The translations under genes and the position numbers were made by a program. DNA of 24,881 bases, from positions 722,925 to 747,805 of the forward strand of contig WIDE01000007.1 of NCBI GenBank assembly GCA_015039315.1. Direction: 5' to 3'. The first letter of the stretch is position 1, and each line of letters starts with the position of its first letter. Positions 9,316-19,700 of this stretch are shown piece by piece. The stretch is from Clavulina sp. PMI_390. Its lineage: Eukaryota > Basidiomycota > Agaricomycetes > Cantharellales > Hydnaceae. The notes under the pieces are model-generated. The model searched no databases and was not told the origin of the DNA. It saw only the letters and a program-made list of their open reading frames with translations.

Positions 9316-10960
9316 ATTTTCGGAAGATTATTCAGATCTTATTGAGTGAGCCACCCACCCCACCCACTCACCTCTCACCGTGTGGTGCTCTCGAATACCA
9401 TAGAGCAGGAAGAGTGGTGGTGTGAGGGCGCTGAAACAAACCTTCTTGTTGGAGCTAAAGTAGTGCTTTCTGAGAAGCAGAATCCCACTCGAGCCGAGAA
9501 ATATAAAGTGAGCCACACTGCCGTCTCGATCCTCGCTCGCTCTCGCTGGCAGGTCAATCCTTTTCTTTCCCAGTCACAATTTCCCGGATAATCGGGCCCG
9601 CTGTACGCAATATGCGTGGTGGCGGCATGGGAGTGCACTCCCCGGGAAACTATGCGACGACAATAGGTCCCTCTTTTGTTCTGGTTATGTATGCATGGAT
9701 ATGGTGTTGTCGTTGGCTCTCGCACGCGGGGCGCAGGCGCTCTCAGAGATCTAGCCGCCTCTCCCGGCGCTGATACCCGGCCGACACCAGTGGGTGTGTG
9801 AGTGCGAGCGCGACGACGACGTCTGGGAAATGCGCGAGTCGGAGCTTCCTTCACTTGGATTACCGAATGCGCGAACGCGTGTGTACTGAACACCTCAAGA
9901 GCCATTTGCGCGGAAGGAATGAGGCATGCTATACCATTTGGTGGGGTTCTCAGACCGATCACTCGTCTCGTCGCTATTCTTGACACTCGAAGAAGAAGGG
10001 CTTCATACCATTTGCTTACTTGCTGCCCCGTTCATAGGAAATTCCGAGCTGCCGGCGCGCCCCCCAGCGGAGACAATACTGCTCCAAGAACCATTACTCC
10101 AACTACTTCGACTGAGTCCGCCACCACCCACCGGCGTCGGTGTCGTCGCCGCACATGCACACACCTTTCTCCACGCTTCTCACAAAGGCTTTTGAGCCAC
10201 CCTCTTCCGGAACTATGTCTGACAACCGTGAACGCATGGAAAGAGAACCAGAGAACGGAACTCTGATGCCAATGCCGATCGTCAGTCTGACACATACAGG
10301 CTGAAATGCCCCTTCTGCTCTCACAGTAATCCGTGCGGCGCTCAATAGATAAACATATCAACTCGATAGACACACATGTATGATTTTCGGGAATTATTAA
10401 ACGTGTTGTAATTGCTCCAATGGGCGGCGGCGTTCGCTCACCAAAAAAACGAAAAAGAAAATCATATCCATTGATATGGTACGAATGATCCGCTGAGGAG
10501 GGAGGGAGGAGACATGGATTTACCAAGGAAATTCAACACGCGTTGAGCGCTTCGTGTCTAGACGCGCAGCTCGCGGCTTGTTGTACCCCATAGCGTAGAA
10601 TGTCGTCCGGCGCTACTGACGAGCACGCCGCCCCGTCTGGATTTGCTGATTCACGGGCGGGGGGCTCCCCCACCCCGACGCCGAGTGCGAGATGAAGGCT
10701 CATTGAATAATAAGCCGCGTGAAGAGCACTCCGGCACGACCCCTCTCGCCAGAAGACTAATCTTACGAGTGATGTGCACCACGTCCGTAATGAGCACTCC
10801 ACAGTGCTGGGGCGAGGAAGGCACAGTAATCATATTCTGGTCATTAGATGTTTATCACCTTGCAGCGTGGCTACGCGAAACAATGTAATAAATCGGAGAC
10901 GTCAGACCGGTATGGTGGCGCGTTAAGTAAGGCACTCCTGAGGCTGTACTTTACCTTCTT
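9316..10960. other. Gene-poor region, no supported gene
   Basis: About 1.6 kb between the doubtful frame and the 3' end of the F-box gene. Frames are open on both strands because the sequence is GC-rich in places, but they overlap each other, are rich in Arg, Pro and His in the manner of shadow frames, and show no family motif. A short inverted repeat CATATC/GATATG lies near 10468-10483. Nothing else stands out. Confidence 0.45.
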
Positions 10961-12433
10961 CTAAATCATATCGTGGTCCTCATGCGAATAGGGGCCTCCG
11001 GAGGTGCTCGTTGGGGGTAATAACCGATGGGCATACTTCTCATGCTGCCCATGAGTAAGACCGTAAAGAAACAGCTCCCCCCGAACGCATTCAATGCGTA
11101 AGCTCGGCATCGCATCAAGGAGTTTGAAGATAACGGCCGTAAGCCCCACGTCGCTCCTCGGGAACACTGCTAGACGAGACAAACGCAAAGTCTGTAGGCG
11201 GGGGAATAATGGCATACGATCATCACCACTGCTAGCGGACTCGGCCAGCCTGGCAAGGACATTCCTAACTGCTGATCGGCCACACTCAATGAAATGCAAC
11301 TGCTCCAGGGTAGCGAACGACTTGGGAACACACCATCCCCTTAAGCCGTGATAGCCTACTTCGGCGATATACATTCTGAGACAAGGAAGGGGTTGCTGCG
11401 GATCACACACTACTCCTCCGTTAAAGGCATGGATACACTCCAGCCTTGGGGTCTGTAGGTGTGAGGCGAGATGAGGATGATATATCGTCAATCTCTCCAG
11501 TTTCGGGAGGTCGATGATCTCTGTTGGGAAGCCGTCGCGTGCCGAGCCGACGAGATTCGCGTGGAGATCTACGAGCGATACGCACTGACGGAGGATATCA
11601 AATACCTCGTTCCACTCAATGCTCAAGGGAGCAATCGTTGTTAATGACGTCGGCACGGACAATCGCAAAGCTGTGAGCTGGCCCACTGGAATCTTGAAGA
11701 GCGATCTGAAAGGTATGTTTTCTACGTCCAGAGAGCGAAGGGAAGGGAGGCCCCTCTCATCCGTTACGAGATCAGATTTGAATATCAGACGCCCTTGCGA
11801 GCTCTCCTGGATGATCTCATGACATGTCAAACTCTTCAGTGCTGGTGCGTAAGGGATAGGGAGCAGCTTAAACAGGTCATCGCGACTTCGAGCGACTATC
11901 ATTATATCCCCGATACGATGGAAATGAGGATAGAGAATCGCCCACGTTTGTCCAAGGAAAGGTTGAGGGCATTCATGGAGGCAGATTGCTAGGGGAGCGA
12001 TATTTCCCGAGCGCTCGAGACAGAGCTTGAATACGTCCAAGGACGGGAACGGGTTAATCTGATCATCTGAGACCCTTCCAATGTATATAGATGCCCAAAG
12101 TGCAGGGGTTGATATTGTGATATCCCGCCAACGCGAACAAACCACACAGAGAACAAAGCGATGACGATCGAGGACCCGATACTCTTTCCAAGAGGGGAAA
12201 CTTTGTGTTAGACAGGAGAATATATGTATAAGAAGCTCTGCGGGAAGCTGATGCACGGAAGCCATTATCGCACTCAGGCAGTGCCTGGATGTTTGTAGCA
12301 GTGCCAATTGCAATCCCGTGGCTACAAGTTCTATTCGTGAGCGCAGTGAGCCTGGTGATTCGGGTGAACTGCCTTTTGCTTCGTTCTGTTCGGTTCTGGT
12401 GTCGGTTCGTTGGTGCTGCCGTCGACGGGCCAA
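10961..12433 (-). CDS. F-box protein
   Basis: A single uninterrupted frame of 490 residues. Residues 26-55 form a Ser/Arg/Leu-rich helical leader, then the F-box covers about 60-117 with VHQLPAELLIHIFSCL, the conserved VCSRWRDI and a final LW. The rest has scattered leucine-rich repeat-like stretches (for example LPSLRSLDVENIPF, LPKLERLTIYHPHL, FPRLQTLRLSRL), as in the large Agaricomycete F-box families. It would act as the substrate receptor of an SCF E3 ubiquitin ligase by binding Skp1; the target is unknown. The start is uncertain: the first ATG gives a Gln/Arg-rich head, and Met57 just before the F-box (codon at 12263-12265) is a plausible alternative. Its C-terminus is homologous to the partial gene at the left edge. 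It diverges from MZM1 with a 208 bp gap. Confidence 0.85.
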   Translation of the reverse strand: MARRRQHQRTDTRTEQNEAKGSSPESPGSLRSRIELVATGLQLALLQTSRHCLSAIMASVHQLPAELLIHIFSCLTQSFPSWKEYRVLDRHRFVLCVVCSRWRDITISTPALWASIYIGRVSDDQINPFPSLDVFKLCLERSGNIAPLAICLHECPQPFLGQTWAILYPHFHRIGDIMIVARSRDDLFKLLPIPYAPALKSLTCHEIIQESSQGRLIFKSDLVTDERGLPSLRSLDVENIPFRSLFKIPVGQLTALRLSVPTSLTTIAPLSIEWNEVFDILRQCVSLVDLHANLVGSARDGFPTEIIDLPKLERLTIYHPHLASHLQTPRLECIHAFNGGVVCDPQQPLPCLRMYIAEVGYHGLRGWCVPKSFATLEQLHFIECGRSAVRNVLARLAESASSGDDRMPLFPRLQTLRLSRLAVFPRSDVGLTAVIFKLLDAMPSLRIECVRGELFLYGLTHGQHEKYAHRLLPPTSTSGGPYSHEDHDMI

Positions 12434-12641
12434 ACAAATGATGACAGCATAATAGTGCGCTGAATCCCTCCTCTTTTTGCTCTGATCACTAGTATTAGTA
12501 GAGCCCTTTGGAAGTTAGCCTCTATTATGAGTACACGAGACAAAATCCAGCATCAGATAGTTTTCTCGAGGAAGCGTGAGAGGCGATGACATAAGTCGTG
12601 ACGAGTGACCTGGTGTGCTACCGTTCTTTCCACCCAATACC
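12434..12641. promoter_or_regulatory. Compact divergent promoter, F-box gene and MZM1
   Basis: Only 208 bp separate the two start codons, so both genes must share this promoter or use start sites inside it. I see no clear TATA element. Confidence 0.5.
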
Positions 12642-13328
12642 ATGTCTGCTATTTCTGCCAGTCTCCGGGCCCAGGGGAGATCAACGTATCGTGAGCTATT
12701 GAGGTCTGCCTCGATAGCTTTCCAAGGTCCGGTCATATCAATTCTGGCTTTCTGGAAGCATTCTCACATGCAACTTGCTCTTCACTTGCTTCTCTCTTTG
12801 GCGGATTCCTAGGCGATGCTCGTGTCCTAAACGGTGCGTCTACCTTTATTCTGTAACATCAATTGGCCCCAATATCCTGACGCGAAGATCTTGTCATGCT
12901 CTTGTCGGGAACGCGCGGCAGGGTTCAGGGACAAAATACGCGCAGACTTCACAACTGGCCGAGCCATCACCAGCGAGGAAGAATATACCACTTCGCTGAA
13001 GCATGGGAAGGATGTCGCAGAGTTTCTGAGGAAAAACGTTGTCCAAGGTGTTAGTGAAGAAGGGTCTGATTTGTACAGTAAGTTGCCCATTTGTCTACCA
13101 CCGCAATTGGCATGCGGAGTGTCTTATATTTATTGACGGAACCGTCCTGGAATAGAACTGAAGTGGAGAGAGGGGATCGAGCTTGGTGATAACGACACAA
13201 TCAAGAACGCCTTGCGACAGAAGAACTCGCGACGGGCTCAAAGGCTAAAGGAGAAGCAAGAGCGTGAACGACTTCAGCAAGAGGCATCCTCCACCTCGAC
13301 TTCCGAACAACCATCCCAGCAAACGTGA
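12642..13328 (+). CDS. MZM1: Mitochondrial complex III assembly factor MZM1 (LYRM7), LYR family
   Basis: Exons are 12642-12726, a 21-base exon 12813-12833, 12922-13077 and 13156-13328, giving 144 residues and ending ACG TGA. Introns are GT..AG (86, 88 and 78 bp) and in phase. The N-terminus has the LYR-type motif STYRELLRSASIAFQGD; then FRDKIRADF, a heptad-like LKHGKDVAEFLRKNVVQG, and the ELGDNDTIKN block typical of Mzm1. In yeast this matrix protein binds and stabilises the Rieske protein Rip1 before it joins complex III. The tail after that block is a basic, Gln-rich helix with a Ser/Thr end. The stop codon overlaps a strong donor (GTGAGC), and splicing there continues in frame into the release-factor sequence that follows, so this 144-residue form may be only one of two products. 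The antisense frame at 12515-12736 is a shadow. Confidence 0.87.
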
Positions 13329-13443
13329 GCTTTACGATGTGACTCTATGTAGTATCTTAATTAGTACGAGCATATTCCTTCCTCAGTCTATCCATTGACC
13401 ATCTTTTATGGAATTGGCACTGACGGTATCACTACTCCTATAG
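13325..13443 (+). promoter_or_regulatory. Candidate fusion intron with stop codon in its donor
   Basis: This 119 bp segment starts GTGAGC and ends CCTATAG, with CTGAC and TCACTAC branch-like sites near the 3' end. It leaves MZM1 in phase 2, which is exactly what the downstream exon (13444) needs. If retained, translation ends at the TGA two bases into the intron. All three ATGs inside it fail as starts: two are followed at once by a stop, and the third runs to TAG at the acceptor. Confidence 0.6.
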
Positions 13444-14209
13444 ATATCTAGACTATGAATTTAATGAACCCGGTATTGATCAACCTCTGCGAGAGGGCTT
13501 GGGAGAGCCACTGCTCGATGCTGCAACCTCGGCTGCCCACAGCCAGATTCCTGAATTATCGACTGGACAATCCTCGTTACCTCCACCACCATCTAAGTCT
13601 TGGGACAAGCTCTCGAAGAAAGCGCTCATCGAAGCCCGAAATAAACGCGTGATACCGCAGCTTAACGAAGAAGACCTCGAGGAGACTTTCGTACGAGGTA
13701 AGATCCCTCAGTTGTGATTGACATAGGTTCCATGACTCAATATTCCCTCCGTCTCTCTCATCACCGCCATTCTTCACGCGCTTCAGGAAGTGGCCCCGGT
13801 GGCCAAGCGATCAACAAGACGCGCTCTAACGTGAACCTTGTCCACAAGCCAACTGGTATTCGCGTAACCTGCCAAGACACACGGTCACTAGAGCAAAATC
13901 GCAAAATAGCTCGCTCGATGCTTATCGAACGCGTCAGTCAGGCATATTATCCCAGGCATCGCATTATATTCTGACCTGCTTCCTGTTTGTATGATTATTT
14001 TTTCGCCACTCACCCTTTACGACTATTTCTGATCTATTCCTCCCATTAATGAACAGCTCGACCGACTCCAGAATGCAGGTCTGAGCAAGCTTGATGTCAA
14101 GGTCACGCTTGAACGGAGACGGAAAGCCAACAAGCAGAAAAAGGCCAACAGAAAAAAAAAGGCGCTTGCAGCCGTGTCATCCCGAGGGGACGGCGTTGAT
14201 GATGACTAA
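13444..14209 (+). CDS. Mitochondrial RF-1/GGQ-domain release factor-like sequence (MTRFR/RSO55 type)
   Basis: Exons are 13444-13697, 13787-13932 and 14057-14209, with GT..AG introns of 89 and 124 bp in phase. The peptide has a Pro-rich lead-in, [18 protein letters not shown], the release-factor core [12 protein letters not shown] (GGQ motif, which triggers peptidyl-tRNA hydrolysis), then [14 protein letters not shown] and a Lys/Arg-rich tail ([17 protein letters not shown]). There is no codon-recognition domain, so it fits C12orf65/MTRFR and yeast Rso55, which rescue stalled mitochondrial ribosomes. The first exon has no in-frame ATG before the conserved part and starts after an intron acceptor, so it cannot be translated alone from here. 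The only in-phase upstream exon I found is the last exon of MZM1; the joined product would be 327 residues over seven exons. An overlooked upstream start or transcript remains possible. Confidence 0.85.
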
Positions 14210-14481
14210 CACGAAACGACTTCACAGATGGGGACTCCCCAGATGATGGGTACCCTGCCGCTGGGAAGCGGTTAGGTCAGTGCTATAACGGACCCCCGTT
14301 CTCGTAGCTTTCCTGGGTAGCTACGCCAGCCCATCTGAGTATCTGCAAATGAGACGAGTCATTCAGATTCTAGTTTGGAGTATAGTACTTTGTACAGTTT
14401 AATGAATCTCTTGCGCTTCAAAGTGATACTGATACAGCAATGGATAAGGTCAAGAAAAGGGGTCAGGTCGGATCTCTGTGT
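14210..14481. other. Convergent gene spacer with short hairpin
   Basis: Two genes end toward each other across 272 bp. The spacer holds a 7-bp stem, CGTAGCT (14303-14309) with AGCTACG (14319-14325) around a 9-base loop, and a GGGGA-C-TCCCC inverted repeat at 14230-14240. They may affect 3' end formation, or be chance. Confidence 0.4.
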
Positions 14482-16329
14482 CTAGCTGTCGGGACTGCTC
14501 TCATCCCCGTCGTCTCCACGAGTGTGATGTCCACGATAGTGTTCACCGCGTTCAATGATAGGTAGTCCGTGATACATCCGATTCATCACGTCTACCGTGA
14601 ATCGACTGAACGTGCTATGAGGCGTACCAATCACGCGGCTTGCCATAGCCGCCACCATGGAGTCGATGAATGGGAGAAGGAACGGTTTGAGTAGGAGTCC
14701 GTCGTCATCGTTCTTGACTGCGTCGAGCATGCGAAGTTGGGGTTCGAAGTCTGAGAGGAAGAAGACGCACGGGAGAGTGCGGAGGAAGATACTGAGGGAG
14801 GGGTTTGTGCGAGGTGAAGGAGCATCCGTGGCAATGTAAACCGGGACGTTGAGGCGAGTCAAGTTGGATGAGGTAGAGTAGGGATGTTGAGGACATAGTA
14901 CCGAACGCCCAGGAGACGGAAAACCAGTATCGGTTACGTCGACTGTAGGCAGTGGGATCATGTTGGGATGAACGCCAGTACTTGGATCCTCAGAAGGTTC
15001 GATTACGGGAGGTGGTGTGGGCCACTCGACTCTGGATGAGGCATTCCAGCGTATTGCACGCGCCTCGACTTCATGTGCCTCATCGATTGACAGGCCCATT
15101 AGTCCTGTGACCAGAGACCACCACACCAAGCGAACGTTTGACTCGCTTGACGTCTCAAACTCTCCATCTCCTAATCGCAGATGGAGACCATGATAATAGG
15201 GACCGCAAAGAATATCCGAGATTGAACGTGATATATCGAGTAGAAGCTGGTTAGAGTAAATCATACGTTCCTTGATGTCTCGACGTATTTGCCGATTGAC
15301 TTTGCTCTTCAAGCGGAGTCGTGAGGTGGCAAAAAGTGAACCAAAGTGGATGAGACGAGCAGAACCGAGTTCTTCTTGTACGTCCTTGATGTTGATGCGC
15401 TCAAGGTATTTTTCTTTCAATGGACGTTGGTTCATGGGGTCGTCATAAAATTGGAACTGATAGGGTAGGGAGTCTTTGAGAACAGCAATTTCGGGCCGGC
15501 TGATGTTCAAGTAGTTCTTTAGCCATGCAGACGACGTGTCCCAACGCTCGATAACGGGGACGATCCGTGTAACAGCGTGCATGTCGATGAGAGCACTCCA
15601 TGGGAGCATAGTGAAATCAGAATATGCGATGCATTCGTGAGGCATGAACGAGGTGAAGAGATGAACACGAGCACAATGCTCAAGCCCGGTGTTCGTAGAA
15701 AGGGATACAGAGCGATGAAGCTTGTCGAACTCGCTATAACGAATGACCTTGCCAAGACGTATGGGGGGAACAATCAAGGTTCGGTTGAGTATATGAGCGA
15801 GGATAAGAGCGTTCTCAAACGAGACGCGCTGATTATGGAAGCCACTATGAGGAAGCCACGTGAGGTAGCGGTCCTTGCTGTGTGGGGAATATGGTACAGG
15901 TAGGGAAGCGGAGGTGATGCGTGTTATTATTGCAGACGAAGGCGACTGATGGTCGGCCGTAAGGTATTCATGCGTGGGTTTGTCTTCTATCGGGCGTTTC
16001 TTGAAGTTAGGTGATGCAGCGAAGGAGGCTTTGTAGGTAGCGTGATGAAGCTCCCACCTCCAACTTCGCCCCACCAGGAATGCAAAAATAATAAATATAG
16101 CGACAATGACTATCCATGCTATCAGTAGCTTGACCTGTCGTGGGCGTGAGGCGCTCTTTGGTGCAGGGAGAATCAAGGACCAAAATTTATGAAGCCGGCC
16201 TGACAGACGCGACGGAGAAGGGGATGGCTCATGTCGCCTTCGAGTTGGAGGTCTGACCCGACCTATCCCACACTCTAACGCGATAGAAGGCGAGTCGGCG
16301 CCGATGTAGCGTGCATCGCGAGTGCTCAT
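14482..16329 (-). CDS. O-fucosyltransferase-like (CigA-like) type II membrane protein
   Basis: A single exon of 615 residues. A basic cytoplasmic head of about 65 residues is followed by one membrane span (about 67-87, VKLLIAWIVIVAIFIIFAFL), which fits a Golgi or ER type II glycosyltransferase. The lumenal part opens with the GDP-fucose protein O-fucosyltransferase-like block SGFHNQRVSFENALILA (about 162-178) and NRTLIVPPIRLG, and has HLRLGDGEF (about 383-391), which resembles the GDP-binding Arg motif of that superfamily. A further conserved part follows (PVYIATDAPSPRTNPSLSIF near residue 500). N-glycosylation sequons are present (NRT, NIS, NLT). The acceptor substrate is unknown. The LINE insertion sits just 25 bp upstream of its ATG, on the same strand, so its original promoter is now about 6.7 kb away. 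The frame itself is intact. Confidence 0.8.
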   Translation of the reverse strand: MSTRDARYIGADSPSIALECGIGRVRPPTRRRHEPSPSPSRLSGRLHKFWSLILPAPKSASRPRQVKLLIAWIVIVAIFIIFAFLVGRSWRWELHHATYKASFAASPNFKKRPIEDKPTHEYLTADHQSPSSAIITRITSASLPVPYSPHSKDRYLTWLPHSGFHNQRVSFENALILAHILNRTLIVPPIRLGKVIRYSEFDKLHRSVSLSTNTGLEHCARVHLFTSFMPHECIAYSDFTMLPWSALIDMHAVTRIVPVIERWDTSSAWLKNYLNISRPEIAVLKDSLPYQFQFYDDPMNQRPLKEKYLERINIKDVQEELGSARLIHFGSLFATSRLRLKSKVNRQIRRDIKERMIYSNQLLLDISRSISDILCGPYYHGLHLRLGDGEFETSSESNVRLVWWSLVTGLMGLSIDEAHEVEARAIRWNASSRVEWPTPPPVIEPSEDPSTGVHPNMIPLPTVDVTDTGFPSPGRSVLCPQHPYSTSSNLTRLNVPVYIATDAPSPRTNPSLSIFLRTLPCVFFLSDFEPQLRMLDAVKNDDDGLLLKPFLLPFIDSMVAAMASRVIGTPHSTFSRFTVDVMNRMYHGLPIIERGEHYRGHHTRGDDGDESSPDS

Positions 16330-16354
16330 GATCGAGGCTAGTTGAGGAATCGAT

Positions 16355-16367
16355 CAATGAGGGACTG
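16355..16367 (+). repeat. Target-site duplication, copy 1
   Basis: CAATGAGGGACTG, directly followed by the (TTG)9 tail of the LINE. The same 13 bases (14 with the shared T) recur at 23054-23066, immediately outside the other end of the element. Confidence 0.85.
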
Positions 16368-16394
16368 TTGTTGTTGTTGTTGTTGTTGTTGTTG
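16368..16394 (-). repeat. (CAA)9 tail of the LINE
   Basis: Nine TTG units on the + strand, i.e. (CAA)9 at the 3' end of the element, abutting the target-site duplication. Some non-LTR elements end in short tandem repeats in place of poly(A), so I assign it to the element and not to the host. Confidence 0.8.
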
Positions 16395-16793
16395 AATTCT
16401 CGTTTATTAGTCGTTTCAGGCTGCGAGCTGCCTGCCCACGCCAAGAACGACCCGGTGAACTATACTACGAAGGGATAGTGTCCGGAGATAAATATGAAAT
16501 GATAGAGGAAAAATAAGAAAAGAATAATCGTGGGGGTCTTATCATCGAATATAACGTGGAAGTAGCGTGGAAGGTATCATAAGAAGAGTGTTTCGTGCGT
16601 GTTTGTTTTGTGTGCAGGGGTATCATGGTTATGATGTGGTGCTATACTACTATGGAAGAGTTTGTTAGTAGGGAATAGAACCGGAATAGAATGAAATATA
16701 GAGAAAGTGTCCGTAGGTCGTAACAAAAACACTGCCGGCGTAAGGGAGGCCGGGGTGCGTAATAGGTGACCAGTGAAGAGCTGAGGGAACAGG

Positions 16794-19700
16794 CTAAACC
16801 TTGGCAAATGCGTTGGTCGCCTCAATAAATTCCGCTAGTCGGGCGACGCCTTCGCGCAACCCGAGTAGGGTTTCCATCGATCGTTCCTCGTCATCTTCTC
16901 CCAGGAGGTGACGGTAGCGGGTGTATCGGGGGCAGTCGAGGAGGATGTGTTCGCGATTTTCAAGACGGTGTCCACACGGGCATTCGCTTGGCTCGGTGGG
17001 GACGAATCTGGCGTAGTACGATCCGATATGAGCGTGGCCCGTGCGGATCTGAGTGAGACGAGAGAAGGTGGAGCGGCTGTAGTTTCGCATACGGAAGGTG
17101 GGGGTGAGCTGCGGGCGGAAGTAGTCTGCCTGAGTGAAGTTGGAGCGGGGATGACGATCCTCCGCATTCCAGCGCTCCGCCCAGTTGGTTCGCAGGGCCG
17201 ACTTCCAGCTCGAAGCAACCCAGACCATGGACGACCAGTCAGGATCTTCAGGGGCAACGTCGCACCCGTCTTTCGCCAACTGATCCGCCTTTTCATTTCC
17301 GCGGATGTCCTTATGGCCTGGGACCCACTCGATGGTGACGTGAATGTTAGGGTTATCGTCGAGGACTTTAAGGATGTTTTGTCGGAAGCGGAGAGAGCAG
17401 TGCTGGGCCAAGCCAGGAGTGCCTTCAAAGATCCGCTGAATAGCTCCCGTGTTGTCTGCGAAGAAGAAGATTTGCGTAATTTGCTCGAGGAGGTGGCGCG
17501 AGGAAAGGTCGGCGATGTGTGCGCTCGCCTGGGCTAGGGCTTCCATTTCGGCGTCAAACACTTCCGTGTAAGCCCCGAGTCCGCCCTTCCTGCTCTTTGC
17601 CGAGATCGTGGCACTCCTGAGTAACGCGAATCCCCAGCCAACTTTCCTCACCCCGTCGTCCGAGTACATCAGCGACCCGTCGGAATACACCAACAGAGTC
17701 GTTGGATCCGCCTTCCAGCCGGCGAGCTTGGAGCAGTGCTCCTTTGCCCACTCGTCTTTCGGAGAATCGCCTGGAGTATTGGGTGGTAGGTTGATTTTCA
17801 CTCGGTGTCGTAGGTCGTCGTCCCATCGAGATCGGTGCCACGGTGGTTCGGCGATGAGGTCAATTACTTCCGTACCCTGAGTGACCAGCGAGGCAACTTT
17901 CCAGAGCTGCGTACTCTCGCGGTATTCCTCGAAGCGGCGGTTCTCCATTGCCTCCTGTCTCAAAGGGTCTCGGTATCTCTTGGTTATCGGCGGGTATGGG
18001 GGGTCGAATGGAATGATGGAGTTATCGGCAGCGGCAGGCCTGACTGCATGCGGAAGGCGAATGACGACAGGGTGATTTGCCGTCAGACGAGGGATGCGGG
18101 TGGCTGCACGGGTTCGGAGGTAGTCAAGGTGGAGATCGAGGGGTGGAATCGAGGCTTCGACTTCCATCGCGTATACGGGTGTGGTCTTGAACGCCCCAGT
18201 GATGAGGCGGAGAGCATGGTTCTGCGTCTTCGAGAGGGTATTCGTGTGCTTCTTCTTGTTCTTCCACCAAACTGTACTTCCGTACGTCATAATGGGGAGG
18301 ATGGCGCACACATAGAATAGCCTCCTGATCTCCTGAGAGACCCCGCGGAGTGAGTTGCCAAGAAAGTCGGTGGCAGCGATGGCTTTGAGGGCCTTGCTAC
18401 CCTTTTCGCGGACGTGATCGTTAAATGTTAGCTTCTCGTCCCAGAGGATTCCCAGCCATTTAATGAGTCGCTGGTGTTCCACAGTGATGACTTCGCCATC
18501 TTCGAGGTTGATCTCCACAGAGGGGTAGGTCGGATTTCTCTTCCGCCCAAAATGGCCCAGCTGGTATTTCTCCCTCGCTGCAGATAGCCAGTGCCTTGCC
18601 AAGAATCTCTCCGCGGCGCTTGCAGCAATGCCTAGAATGGTTGCGTTGAGGTCACGATTCGGCGAATGAACCACAATGGCCCCGTCGTCAACGTAAACGC
18701 TAGTTGGCGAATTCGATCCTTAAGTGTGTCTCCCCATTTTTCCCTCACCTCATTGGGGAGGTTGCCGGGTTCCACCGCTTCCGATACCTCTTCCCCGAGA
18801 CCGATAGTCATGATGAGAGCAAACACTGGCGATACGTTTGAACCCTGAGGTGCCCCCGTTATCACCGCCTTCATCTCATCCTCCAACCTTCCGTCCAAGC
18901 AGAGTCGCGTGCGGCGATCGCTTAGGAACGATTGAGACCACTTTACGATTTGGAGAGGGATACCAAGATCTCGCATCTTAGTGAGTAGAACTGCGTGATT
19001 GATGTTGTCAAAGAAGCCTGAGATGTCAAACGTCAGCATCGATGACCAGAGGGAGCGATTTGCAGCCGCTTCGAGGTCGTGTGATACTGCAAGCATGACA
19101 TCCTCTGCCGATCGCCCTCGTACCCCGCCGAGCTGGTGCGGGCTGACAAGGTTCTCTTTGAGGAGATGATACGATATGCGTCGGGCCTGGATACGTTCGA
19201 GAATCTTCCCCAGCACCTCGAGGAGCGCAATGGGGCGGAATGCTTTAGGCTTAGAGTAATCAGGTTTATCAGGTTTTTGCAGGATGACGGTTATCGAGTC
19301 GCGAAAGATCTTAGGGTGGTATCCAATGTGCGCAGCTTTAGCGATGAGCTGGTAGATGTGTTCAGGTATGGTCTCGTTCGTCCATTTCCAAGCGATGCCG
19401 GCAAGCTTCGATGGGCCGGGCGCGTTAAACGACGCCGTGGCACGGAGGCTGTCAGCGATCTCCCTCCGAGTCACCTCATGCCACTCTGCGTCTGTGGGGC
19501 GAGGGTCCAAGTCAGGGAATTCGACGGGTACCTGCGGCGGCGTGGGCAGTAGCGCAGCCCTGAAGGTCGCGCATTTGTCCTCGAATTCCACTACCATAGT
19601 CCCATCTGGTCGAACGATCGGTGGTGACGAATATTGACGATTGCCGTTTGTGAATCCAAAGATCTGCCAAGCGTTGCTTGGGTTGGCTTCACTCTTGATT

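Noticed and set aside
9375..9986. Minus-strand frame of 203 residues
   Set aside because: Arg/Thr/Pro-rich in the way of shadow frames and no family motif; overlaps several equally long frames on the other strand.
12515..12736. Minus-strand frame that looks protein-like (MTGPWKAIEADLNSSRY...)
   Set aside because: It is exactly antisense to MZM1 exon 1, whose LYR motif and splice structure are far better supported.
13455..13652. ATG-started frame over the first release-factor exon ([16 protein letters not shown]...)
   Set aside because: It is out of frame with the conserved GGQ protein and no intron long enough lies between them to correct the frame.
17554..18320. Plus-strand open frames opposite LINE ORF2
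   Set aside because: Antisense shadows of the RNase H and thumb region.
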